Shown here one piece after another: positions 12,040 through 22,364 of a stretch of 64,000 bases of DNA (positions are counted from its first letter, which is position 1; the number at the start of each line of letters is the position of its first letter). Below the pieces are notes generated by a model. The model saw nothing but the letters and a program-made list of their open reading frames with translations, was not told the DNA's origin and did no database searches. The translations under genes were made by a program, and so were the position numbers. The stretch is from Okapia johnstoni (taxonomy: Eukaryota > Chordata > Mammalia > Artiodactyla > Giraffidae): NCBI GenBank assembly GCA_024291935.2, contig CM044322.1, positions 20,645,405 through 20,709,404 on the forward strand, given 5' to 3'.

Positions 12040-12365
12040 TCTCACAAGCCTTGCTCACTCCTATGTTTTTACACTAATTCTCTTAGACTCTTTGTTCAAA
12101 TCCCTTCTTATGACTCAAGTACTAAAGTACTACCTTTTCCATGAAGCTTTCCCTGGGATTTCTGCCTACATGGTCTATTGCTAATGAACTAATGTCCACA
12201 TGCCATCACCAGACATTTTATCACACATCACCTTGTAATGTTTCTTGGTTTGTTTTATATTGTTTAATTCTAGGGTTGTTGAGCTTCTCTTGTCATCATG
12301 TCTGGGCTTTGCAACCTGAGACACCCAGTGCACATTATACAGTATTAATAGAAGCTCCATAAATG
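12040..12365 (+). mobile_element. L2 3' end
   Basis: Sense L2 3' region: ctttgttcaaatcccttctt, ccttttccatgaagctttcc, cccagtgcacattatacagt and a closing agaagctccataaatg. It is well diverged. The open frame at 12141-12362 lies wholly inside it. Confidence 0.62.
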
Positions 12366-13128
12366 TGTGCCATAGCCAGAGAAGTAAGGGTTAGAGGCTG
12401 AATGAGGTAGCTTGAAATGAAAACATGCCCCCAAACACAGTTGCTTTTGTAAGAGTTCAGACTTGGAAATGTGGTATTGGATTTATCTCTTTGGGTGTTT
12501 TGCTGCATCACTGAAAAGAGAGATGCTGTTCACAGACACATCATCTTTTTTTTTTTTCCTTTTGTTAAGTAAAATGGCAGGGAATTAAGCTGAAACCTCA
12601 TAGCGCACAACAAGAAACACACAGTTGTCAATCTCCTATCAGAAGAATGAATCATCCTCTTGTACTTTGTGAGTTTAAGAGGAAATGAACTCTGTAGACA
12701 TGTATAATTTTGTCTGTGGTGGTTTTTATTATTGTTCCTTGGGATAGCTATAAATAAAAATAGAACTGCACTCTGATGGGAAATAGAATTTTCTGAGGGC
12801 ACCTGGAGATTGGAGAAAAAGCTTGTAAGTTAGGCAGGTATCTGTCTATCTATCTAACAGCCTAGTTATTCTGGTGTTCAATGGATTTTAAATTTGTCAA
12901 CTGACTCTGTGTCAAGGCCCAGTAGAGCTCTGATGCTCGCTCACTCCTCAGAGGGGCAGCCCCCTTTAGATTTTTATCAACACCAGAGGGAACAATGTGA
13001 CCAGTCACCTGCAATTTCAGACTCATCTACTTTTACTTTGATGGAATAAAATTATATTGAGCATCTACTGCGTGCAAGAAGATACTGGGGAAAGAGAACT
13101 GATTTGGGCCCCAGTAGAAATACATATC
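12366..13128. other. Unassigned stretch with a small L2/MIR trace
   Basis: Mostly single-copy. A poly-T run lies near 12546-12557, and a short attgagcatctactgcgtgc at about 13054 recalls an antisense L2/MIR core. I see no gene. Confidence 0.4.
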
Positions 13129-13129
13129 T

Positions 13130-13738
13130 GGCTTCCTAGGTGGTGCTAGAGGTAAAGAACCTGCCTGCTACACAGGAGACATCCCTGGTAATATTCTTTG
13201 ACTCAAGTTTGATCTCTAGGTTGGAAAGATCCTCTGGAGGAAGACATGGCAACCCACTCCAGTATCTTTGCCTGGAGAATCCCATGGAAAAGGAGCCTGA
13301 GTTTAGTTCAGTTGTTCAGTCGTGTCCTACTCTTTGCAACCCAATGGACTGTGGCACACCAGGCTTCCATGTTCATCACCAACACCTGGAGCTTGCTCAA
13401 ACTCATGTCCATTGAGTCAGTGGTGCCATCCAACCATCTCATCGTCTGTCATCCCCTTCTTCTCTTGCCTTCAATCTTTCCCAGCATCAAGGTCTTTTCC
13501 AATGAGTCAGTTCTTTGCATCAGATGGCCATAGTATTGGAGTTTTAGCTTCAGTATCAGTCCTTCCAATGAATATTCAGGACTGATTTCCTTTAGGATTG
13601 ACTGGTTTGCTCTCCTTGCAGTCCAAGAGACTCTCAAGAGTTTTCTCTAACACCACAATTCAAAAGCATCACCTGGGGGTCTACAGTCCATAGGGCCGCA
13701 TAGAGTGGGACACAACTGAAGTGACTTAGCATGCACAC
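13130..13738 (+). mobile_element. Bov-tA SINE split by a BovB insertion
   Basis: The 5' part is 13130-13296 (ggcttcctaggtggtgctag ... aatcccatgg...gagcctg). The 3' part resumes at about 13673 (ggggtctacagtccat, then gacacaactgaagtgactta). The two halves join in register, so the SINE was already resident when the antisense BovB fragment at 13298-13670 landed in it. The halves abut a short possible repeat (cctg) at the junctions. Confidence 0.86.
13298..13670 (-). mobile_element. BovB 3' end nested in Bov-tA
   Basis: The antisense BovB terminal segment begins with tagttcagttgttcagtcgtg and contains ctttcccagcatcaagg, ccaatgaatattcaggactg, tttcctttaggattgactgg and ctcaagag. It ends in caaaagcatcac. 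It is a roughly 370-bp 5'-truncated copy; its short open frames are remnants of the BovB ORF C-terminus and its antisense. Confidence 0.92.
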
Positions 13739-13863
13739 ACACAGAAATACATATACAGAATGTTAGTAAAAACACACTATACAGAGTCAGAGTTTAGCCT
13801 CAGACACCTAAGGCTTGGGGCTCTATTTGCTGTTTATATTGAGCTGTCATTTCTGGAACACTG

Positions 13864-13994
13864 CTAAGCTGCTGCTAAGTCGCTTCAGTCGTGTCTGACT
13901 CTGTGCAACCCCATAGATGGCAGCCCACCAGGCTCCCCCATCCCTGGGATTCTCCAGGGAAGAACACTGGAGTAGGTTGCCATTTCCTTCTCCA
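13864..13994 (-). mobile_element. Bov-A2 monomer
   Basis: Reverse complement of the second Bov-A2 monomer: gctgctaagtcgcttcagtc at one end, ttgccatttccttctcca at the other. A 12-bp target-site duplication with one mismatch (tctgga-a/g-cactg) lies at 13852-13863 and 13995-14006, so this single-monomer insertion is complete. Confidence 0.92.
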
Positions 13995-14067
13995 TCTGGA
14001 GCACTGACTGTGTTACAATTTTACATGTATTTTCTCATTTAATCTGAGCAATATTCCTTTTTTTTCC

Positions 14068-15510
14068 CCTTCATTTATTCAACAAATATATTATGCCTGG
14101 CAATGTTCTAGACCCAGGGAGTACAATAGTGTATGGATGGACAAAAACCCCACCTTGTATGGACCTTACATTTCTGGTAGCTGAAACACATAATGAGCAA
14201 AATAAAGAAGTAAAATCATCAGTGTTTTAGATAGTGATTAAGTTTAAGGAAAAAAAAATAGGCAGGGAGTGAGGACAGGATAGCCAGGAAGGCCTCAGAG
14301 AGAAGGTGAGCTTTGAGTAAAGACCTGGAGGAGAGAAGGGAGTCGTCCATGCAAGTATTTGAGGAAATGAATATTTCAGAGAAAGGAAGCTAGAAGTACA
14401 AAGCTCTGGAAGACAGCAAGGAGGTTCCTGTGGCTATAGTGTGCTGGCTTTAAAAAAATGCATAAAATGAGAGTTGTAAGTTAAATTTTACTTGGAGCAA
14501 AATGAGCACTATAGCCCAGAAGACAGCACCTCAGATACCTCTGAGAAACTGCTCCAAAGAGCTAGGGGGAAGGTCAGTATATATGTGATTTTGGTGAAGG
14601 TGGAGTCCATGCGATCAAGCACATATTTTTTGCAGAAGGTTTCAGGTAGTCTCATGAGTAGATGTCACCATGAAAGATTTTAGTACTTTTCTAGATAGGA
14701 GGAGTTATAAGAATTAGGCTTGTAATATCATCTCCTGAAAATATTTAGGTATCTGAAGGCCTGTTCTGCCAGTTTTTCCCAGAGCACAGAGTGCCTAATT
14801 TCTGCTCCCCACCCTGAACTCCTTTCAGAGGGTGTTGAAAATTAGCAGCTACAGCAGCTCATGATTTAATCCTTGTAGAGGTCGATGGCAAGTGCCAGTG
14901 ACAAGTGCTAGTCTGTAGTTGAAGTGGAAAGAGCAAAGTGCTGGAAAATAAGATCCTGAGGCCTTGTAGGCTACGTAAGGAATCTGGCATTTACAATGAG
15001 TGAGATGGGGATCTGTTGGAGGGTTTGAACAGAAAAGAGATGCAATCTGACTCACTGGCTAATGACTTTATTGAAGGTGTCAGGGGGCAGAGAGACTGTT
15101 AGGTAACCAAAGCAATAGTCCATGTAAGAGATGATGATGGCTTGGACAGTGGTTCTCAAAGTGGACTTGGTGATGAGTCCACTGGGTTTAAGAAATATTT
15201 TAGAGGCTAAGCCAATAGGATTTTCCTGAACATTGAATATGGAACATAAAAGAAAGATAACAATAAGACTTTAGGTCTGATCAGTTAGAAGAATGAAGAT
15301 GCTAGTCCATGAGATCAGAAGGAGCATGGGAGGAGCAGATTTTGGGGCAATGTTAGGAGAGCCACTCTAGGTATATTTAGTTTTAAATGCTAGTGACATA
15401 GATGTGGATTAGGAGATGTATAAATATAGAGCCTAGGGAAAAACTGGTGTTAGAAATTCTAGCATCATCATCAGTTTATGGATGATATTTAAAGCCATGA
15501 GGCTAGATAA
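14068..15510 (-). mobile_element. L2, antisense, interrupted
   Basis: The L2 tail appears as ttcatttattcaacaaatat. It is followed by ggaaggcctcagagagaagg, tgagctttgagtaaagacct and gacagcaaggaggttc. The element resumes near 14930 (cctgaggccttgtaggct, gagatgatgatggcttggac, gatatttaaagccatgaggc). The gap (about 14468-14910) is filled by a different sequence annotated separately. No open frame survives. Confidence 0.68.
14468..14910. mobile_element. Unnamed insertion in L2, possible solo LTR
   Basis: The sequence that splits the L2 starts near tgagagttgtaagttaaat and includes gcccagaagacagcacctc, gagaaactgctccaaagagc, cagtatatatgtgattttgg and ttttcccagagcacagag. It ends before the L2 resumes. 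A TG start, a size of about 450 bp and absence of an A-tail suggest a solo LTR. I cannot assign a family and did not find a convincing short duplication. No coding sequence is present. Confidence 0.42.
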
Positions 15511-15539
15511 GATAACCAAGGAAACAATAATAATATTTG

Positions 15540-15655
15540 ATAAGGAAAGTAAGGTTTAGGGCAGTTAAATAACTTCAGATTACATAGCAATAGCAGATCA
15601 GGGACTCAAATCCTGGTCTATCTGACCACCAAGTCTGTGCTCTTCATTAGTAGAG
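15540..15655 (-). mobile_element. MIR SINE fragment
   Basis: Antisense MIR: gggcagttaaataacttcag, gggactcaaatcctggtct and ctgtgctcttcatta. Only the tRNA-related half is retained. Confidence 0.65.
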
Positions 15656-16084
15656 GATCCTTCCTTCTTTGATGGATGATAGTTAATAGTGTTCCTGGAC
15701 TTGACCAGCTAGGAAGTGCGGGGCTGATGGCAGAAAAGAATGATCATTTGGAATCTTGAAGAGTCCAACACTGAGAAGCCAGGAAGACTCCTGCTGTTTC
15801 CCCTGTTCTCCGGAACACATTGGCAATAGTCTGAACATCACATGTGGAACTGAGATGATCGGTGTTAGTAAGCCATGCATGATCAGTTGTCTCCAATTTG
15901 ATCACCAAACATATGCATGAAGCCAGCTGAGGATCAGAAAAGTTGTTCAGCTGAGCCCTAGTGAGCCCAGGCTGAATCAGCCATTTGTGCATCAGTAAGA
16001 ATAAACAAATGCTTTAAACCACTGAGATTTAGGGTGGTTTGTTTATGCAGCATGTTTTTTTGGCAGAGCTAATTGATGCAACAC

Positions 16085-16310
16085 CTTACAGAACACCTCT
16101 ATGGCATTGCCTCATGTAAGTCTCATAGCAATTTTGTGAGTTAGAAATTATTACCCCTTTTATACATCTGAGGGAAATGAAGTCTCAACAAAGTCTCCTG
16201 ACTTGCCCTAAGGTATATGTTGATTGCTAGTAAATACTAGAGCAAGAATGCAAGCAAGGACCAGCTCCTGATGAAGACTCTTGTCCTCTTGAGTCTAATA
16301 CTTTACCTTG
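16085..16310 (-). mobile_element. MIR SINE
   Basis: Antisense MIR: gtctcatagcaattttgtga, gaaattattaccccttttat, gacttgccctaaggtata and tgaagactcttgtcctctt. Between 15660 and 16085 I see nothing assignable. Confidence 0.65.
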
Positions 16311-16433
16311 TTTTCCATTCAGTTGCCATTTGGGAAGACAGTCTACTCTTATGAGATCCTGAGAGCAACATCTTCCTTGTCAATCTAGAACTTTCATTCA
16401 CATAATTAAGAATTTATGTAATTGCACTGAGCT

Positions 16434-16627
16434 GTGCTTACTTGCTCAGTTGTGTCCGTCTCTTTGCGACCCCATAGACTGTAGCCCACCAGGCTCCTCT
16501 GTCCATGGGGATTCTCCAGGCAAGAATACTGGAGTGGGTTGCCATCCCCTCCTCCAGGGGAACTTCCTAACCCAGGGATCAAACCTATGTCTCCAGCATG
16601 GCAGGCGGATTCTTTACCATCTTGGTA
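16434..16627 (-). mobile_element. Bov-tA SINE
   Basis: Reverse complement of Bov-tA, from ttgctcagttgtgtccgtc through caggcaagaatactggagtg and gggatcaaacctatgtctcc. The tRNA-like end is truncated (ttctttaccatcttgg). A CA-rich microsatellite follows directly. Confidence 0.9.
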
Positions 16628-16631
16628 AATT

Positions 16632-16682
16632 CACACACATACACACACACACACACATACACGTGCACATATACACTCACAC
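16632..16682. repeat. (CA)n microsatellite
   Basis: About 50 bp of CA dinucleotides with scattered T and G interruptions, abutting the truncated head of the preceding Bov-tA. Confidence 0.9.
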
Positions 16683-17049
16683 TAAATGATATAAATTATG
16701 CTCTTCTCTTTATAGTTTAGGGTAACAACAATTTGGGGACAGCATCTGTCCCTAACCTCAAAGAAGAGTCCACCTCATTCTTGAAGTCCCATGATTGAAA
16801 GCTTTCTCTCAGGTTCCATGTCTTCTGCTCCTACCCATCCCATAGACCTACTATCAGTATCCAAAGACATCTGTTTCCCAAAGCACCTTTCTTTGGGAGC
16901 ATGCTGAATTCTGGGAAGAGAGCTATTTGAAACGCACATTGGTTTATCTACCTCATGCTCCATCATCTCTGAAAATTAAAGCCATCTTTGAATTTCCTGC
17001 CAGGGAAGGTAGTGCCTTACATGTTGTCCCAAGAAGCTTTTGTTTTCTC

Positions 17050-17250
17050 TGTTTTTTATTTGTTGGGGGCATAGTTGCTTTACAATATTGTGTTAAATTT
17101 CTGCTATACAATGAAGTGAATCAGCTATATGTATACATATGCCCCCTCCTTCTGGAGTCTCCCTCCCCTCTAGGTCATCACAGAGCACCAAGCTGAGATC
17201 CCTGTGCTTTATACATGGTTGTGTATTTATGTCAATCCTAATTTGTGATC
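17050..17250 (-). mobile_element. L1 3' end fragment
   Basis: Antisense L1 3'UTR: atagttgctttacaatattg, tgttaaatttctgctatac, gaagtgaatcagctatatg and tccctcccctctaggtcat. It is 5'-truncated, and short frames on the forward strand are spurious. Confidence 0.78.
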
Positions 17251-17589
17251 ATAGAATACGACATGTCAAAGACCTCAGGCAAATGAAAAAAACAGTTCCT
17301 CCTGACAAAAAGGGCCTGCATTTTTAAACAGATGTTAAGAGTAGCATATCAGTTCTCTCTCACTGCGGCAGATGGTGCTTGATGTGGGGAGACTTGGCCT
17401 GGAAGAAAAAGAACCCTCATCCTCACATTTTCAGCCTCAATCCCCACTTTCCTCCAAAGCAAAACTCCCAGTCTTGCCAAGTGAGCCTCCTCACTCCCTC
17501 CCCTCCCATCCCACCTGGTACTTTCCCATCTTTGTGATTTTGTTCACACCATTCTTTTGCTCAATGTCCTTTCCCAACCACCCAAGTTA

Positions 17590-18650
17590 ATGAGCACCTA
17601 ATACATAGCAGAAACCATTCTAGGTGCTATGCAAAAATAAAAGCCAAAACTCCTCCTGATATGCAGCTTGTGTTTAAGTAAGTAGAGACTGACTGTAAAC
17701 AAGTCATGTATCAATGGCATCAGATGGTGATAAGTTACAGAGAAAGATAACAGAAACAGATACTAGAGAGTCTTGGGGATTTTTGCAGAATTAATTAGTG
17801 TGGTATGGGTTGAAGTGTGGTATGGGAGGGCCCCACTAAGATGCCATTTGAGCAGTGACCTGGAAGGGGTAAGAGTGAGCCAGGCAGATGTCTGGAGGGA
17901 CTCCAGGAGCATGTGAGATATGTTTGGAGAATATTAAGAGGCCCAGTGCCATTGAAATAGAGTGATTTAGGGGTTAGAGAATAGTAGTAGTAGATGAAGG
18001 TGGAGAATTAATGAAGGGTCAGACTGTCTGAGCTGTGTAAGGCATGATAAGGAGTGAGATGAAAAGCCAGAGGAATGACATGTTCTGACTTAAGTTTTAA
18101 GTAGACCTTCCTGACTATGGTGTGGGCAATAGTCTGTAGGGAGGCAAACGCCAAAGTGGGTAGACCAGTGAGAGGCATTTACAATGATCTAGGTGGGAGA
18201 TGCAGAGAAGGCAATGGCACCCCACTCCAGTACTCTTGCCTGGAAAATCCCATGGACGGAGGAGCCTAGTAGGCTACAGTCCATGGGGTCGCTAAGAGTC
18301 GGACACGACTGAGCAACTTCACTTTCACTTTTCCCTTTCATGCACTGGAGAAGGAAATGGCAATCCACTCCAGTATTCTTGCCTGGAGAATCCCAGGGAC
18401 GGGGGAGCCTGGTGGGCTGCCATCTATGGGGTCGCACAGAGTCGGACACGACTGAAGCGACTTAGCAGCAGCAGCAGCAGGTGGGAGATGATGGAGCTTT
18501 GGACAAGGTGGTAGTGAGGGAGGTAAGAGAAGTATTTGAATTCTCTATATATTTTGAAGGTAGAGTCAAGAGAATATGGACAGGATTTGGAAGAGAATAT
18601 AAAAAAAAAAATAGAGTCAGGGATGACTCCCAGGGTCTACAGGGTTGAAC
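17590..18650 (-). mobile_element. L2, antisense, split by Bov-A2
   Basis: L2 text begins at cctaatacatagcagaaacc and runs through tgccatttgagcagtgacct, caatagtctgtagggaggc and tttacaatgatctaggtggg. It continues after the Bov-A2 with ctttggacaaggtggtagtg, tatattttgaaggtagag and gatgactcccagggtc. With the SINE removed, about 780 bp of one L2 copy remains. Confidence 0.7.
18203..18478 (+). mobile_element. Bov-A2 SINE
   Basis: Two clean monomers with an agcagcagcagcag tail. A perfect 12-bp target-site duplication (aggtgggagatg) lies at 18191-18202 and 18479-18490, inside the L2. The sequence is almost collinear with the copies at 7297 and 63108. Confidence 0.96.
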
Positions 18651-18925
18651 TGTAGACTTAAAAGTGTTATCTGTGCTTTTTCAAGGGCCAGCTCCCGCAC
18701 CTGCTCCCTCAGCTAGACATCGTTCATCACCCCAGAATCCCTCTACCACTCTTCTAAACAATATCATCTATGGGCCGCTTATCAAACACTGCCCTGAACT
18801 GAGAGCTTTTCCTTTATATGCTTCTGTCTCATCTTTCTGAGAAGTCCGTTAACTGTTAAAGAGCAGATGGTGTGTGTGTCTCAGCATCTCCCAAAGTTCA
18901 AGAAATAGTGTCTGGTACACACCAT

Positions 18926-19141
18926 ATGGCTTCCCAGGTGGCTCAGTGGTAAAGAATCTGCTTGCCAATGCAGGAGACGCAGGTTTGATCTCTGGGTCAG
19001 GAAGATCCCCTGGATAAGGAAATGGTAACCCACTCCAGTTTTCTTTCTGGAAAATCCTGTGGACAGAGGAGTCTGGTGGCCTACAATCTATGGGGTTGCA
19101 AAAGAGTCAGATGTGACTTAATGACTGAACAGTAACAGCAT
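18926..19141 (+). mobile_element. Bov-tA SINE
   Basis: A complete sense copy: ggcttcccaggtggctcagt, gccaatgcaggagacgcagg, gaagatcccctggataagg, and ending agtcagatgtgacttaatga. It is moderately diverged. Confidence 0.93.
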
Positions 19142-19394
19142 AAGGAATAAAAAATGGTCTTCTGGAGATAAGTTGATATAAGATTGTGGAGACTTAGCAT
19201 TACTACCCCCAGAAACCTGTCACAGCCGCAGGGACAGGAGTGTGCGTGTGTGTGAAGGGTCCAGGGTCTGGCCCCTAATGGAGTGGACTTGGGGTAGAGC
19301 AGGTGCAATGGCCAGAGCAGTCTCTCACAAGCAGGTCTGCATCCAGAAAGGCCTGGCCTGACACCGTGTACCCAGATGTGGCACTCATGTTATG

Positions 19395-19665
19395 TTTTTT
19401 CTTTTTACAAAGTGGGTTTTTTTATTTGAATATATACAAAGAAGCCATTAAATGTTGTTAAAAATTTATAGTTGATTAACAATGTTGTGTTAATTTCAGA
19501 TGAACAGCAAAGTGCTTCAAGTATACATACACATCTATTCTTTTCAAATTCTTTTCCCATTTGGATTGTTCCAGAATATTGAGCAACATTCCCTGTGCTA
19601 TAGAGTAGGTTCTTGTTGGTTATCTATTAAATATTTAAATATAGTAGTATGTGTATGTCAATAAG
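19395..19665 (-). mobile_element. L1 3' end fragment
   Basis: Antisense L1 terminal region: atagttgattaacaatgttg, tgttaatttcagatgaacag, tgtgctatagagtaggttc and ttgttggttatctatta. It belongs to the same type of L1 tail as 52216-52445. Confidence 0.82.
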
Positions 19666-21489
19666 AGAGAGCATTCCAGGTGTGGTAAATGAGAAAAATG
19701 TAAAGCCAAACACAATGGCTCCAAGCAAGGGTTGGACTGAGTTTTAGTTTCTCTTGGTTTTTATGCTCAGAGTACTTCAAAAAGTTCTTTGTTCCTTAAA
19801 AAGATTCTCCAAAATGTTGGATCCCAAACAATTTTTTTAAGAATGTTATTATTCTGAAATTGTGTGTGTATGTGTAGTTAGGTTTTGGGACTGATGGGTC
19901 ATTCCTACTCTGCCCCAGCTGTAGGTAGCCAGGTGAGGAGGCAGATGGCTGATGCTTCAGGGATGAGGGACATATGACTTCTCAGTGAATATTTATGACT
20001 AGTTGATAAAATGACTCTCAGGACTAGGAAGTCAGATCCCAGCCTCAGTTGAGAGATTCAGTAAAGGGGAACCTCCTAGTGGACTTTTCACCTTCTAGAC
20101 CAGTATTTTTCAACCTCTGAATTGAGATATATTGGTGGGTTATGAGCTCAATCTAGTGGGTTGTAACCCATGTTTTTTGAAGATGAACTGAAATAGACTG
20201 TACAATAGAAAAAATGCCTTCCTGAATGGTGGTTTTACTTTGGTAAATTTTGTTTTGGTGTTGTGTTTAAGTATAGATGTGTATGGATAAATCCTAGGTA
20301 CTACCAATGTAAACTTTATTTCAGATAAGTTTAAAGTCTACTTCAAGAAAGAAAAAACACTGTTTAAGACAATTTGGAGACAAGTGGAAAATCTAATTTA
20401 GAGAGAGATCCTTCACTCCTTGAGCTCCTTCCTCAAATGCCAAGCACCCTGGGTCCTGGGTTTTCCAGGAGGTGGCCAGCCCCATGGGCCATGCTCACAC
20501 ATGAATATCATAAAGGGAATGATGCATTCCAGTTTACCATCTCAGATATGCACACAGGTGCTACCACGTAGGCACACCTTCACTTGGGACAGCATTCTGC
20601 CCTTTCTGAGAGACAGCACTAAGCCCCAGTAGATTCTAAGAACTCAGCATCCATCCAAGGGTAAAATTCAAGAAAGGGGGGTTGTCACTTTCTTGCCCGA
20701 AGCGGCTATAAAGCTTCCTTAGAAAGATCTCTCCTCCTCCGCTCCCTGCCACCTACTACTGTGTGCCCGAGCCACAAGTGAGCCCTTATTAAGCATGCAC
20801 TTCTAAGCAAGGAGCATTGACTTCCTCTTAATTGAGGCATAATAATTAGAGCATTAGCACATTAGGAGGGTGAGACAGCATGTTTAGCTTTTGTGATTAA
20901 TTATCTGAGGATTGTAATAAGTTGTTAAGACATTAATTACACTGGCATGTTTACTGCTCTCAGTGGTACAGGCAAGGCCTCACCATGGCATGTCTAAGGA
21001 GGTAACCGGGATGGGAGGCAGGGTGGGTGGGTTACAGAAGCAAATCTGTGAAGCCCTGTGGCCCATCTGAGGGGGTTGGGGTCAAGGTCTGCTGCTTTTT
21101 CTTCCAGGATGTAGAAGAATTTTTTTTTTCTTTTAATGTAGAGTTGATGAAACAAAGACACTGAATTCTCCAAGTTCAAAGCCTTTTCAATCCTAGAGGT
21201 CAGTACCATGTAAACCATGTCATGAAGGGCTTGTGGGTCTTCCCATCAGGATGTCTCTCTCTGCTGTGTGGGAGGGAGATTTTGTTAGGGAAGAGGAGAG
21301 GACGATGGGTGAAGCCTGGACATTTGAGCTGGGTAGGGACAAGAAGGGAGAGCGTGGAAGCCTCTGAACAGAAGCCTGAGGGAGAAGGTACTGTCCACCT
21401 TGTTTCCAATGTCATGGGCTGTGGGTCCCATGCTGGAAAGGTGCTAACATAGGCTGGATGTGCAGAATGTGTTGGGTGCAGTCAGCTCT
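19666..21489. other. Low-copy island
   Basis: Mostly single-copy. At about 20095-20290 a ttttcaacctctgaattgag ... gggttgtaacccatg segment may be an old hAT-type DNA transposon fragment, but I am unsure. 20820-20990 is AT-rich and contains three TAATTA cores (20843, 20898, 20934). Short frames at 20374-20632 and 21200-21452 have no recognisable domain. No gene is called. Confidence 0.45.
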
Positions 21490-21737
21490 CCATGTATCAA
21501 GAATACTGGAATGGGATGCCATGCCCTCCTCCAGGGGATCTTCCCAACCCAGGGATTGAACTGGGGTCTCCTGCATTGCAGGTCTATTCTTTACCATCTG
21601 AGCCACCAGAGAAGCCCATGAATACTGGAGTTGGTAGCCTATCCCTTCTCCAGGGCATCTTCTTGACCCAGTAATCAAACTGGAGTCTCCTACATTGCAG
21701 GTAGATTATTTACAGGCTGAGCTACCAGGGAAGCCCA
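21490..21737 (-). mobile_element. Two partial Bov-tA heads in tandem
   Basis: Two antisense copies of the tRNA-derived half lie side by side. The first, to about 21618, ends gagccaccagagaagccc. The second, to about 21737, ends gagctaccagggaagccc. Each lacks the BovB-like 3' half. They may be two truncated insertions or a local duplication. Confidence 0.82.
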
Positions 21738-22364
21738 ACTTAAATACATAACAGACTTAGTATTAGGGGAGAAAGGCAGCTTAGGGAGCTCAAACCTGGA
21801 GAGATCATTTAATAATTGTTTTAGGCTCTTTGTGTAGACTTCCTTGGGATGTAGTTACCTGTTGTTGCTGAGAGAGGAGGTCAGGGAGAAAGAAGAGACT
21901 AAGAGGTGAGTGGAATACATGTTTATATTCCTAGTGATGAAGAGTCAGCTGTTAAAAATCAACATTTGGCTGAAGCCGAATTTGACTACTGGAGAATGAA
22001 CTTCTGAGTTACAAATCTACATAGCAAATTTTAGTTTTTAAATGTATTTATTCCAAAAAGTTCACTATGGAAAATTTTAGGAGTCATGTTTTGACATGAT
22101 GGTGCATGAGCAACAATCTCTTGGCTCTGCCAACCACTGGCTAGGCATTGAGGTCTCCAGGTTATATAGCTTCCATCCTAAAGGCACGTTCATGCTCAGT
22201 TCATGTGGCTGGAGGAGTAGGGAACATGGTTGAAAAGAGAGTCGTAGCCAGTTCATTTTCCCAAGATTACTTTGTCTAATGTTACGAATGCCAGATTTTT
22301 AAAAACCAGCAAAGATTAGGAATACGACTTCTTCCTTACTCTGTTGCTCTGCCTGAGATTGTTT

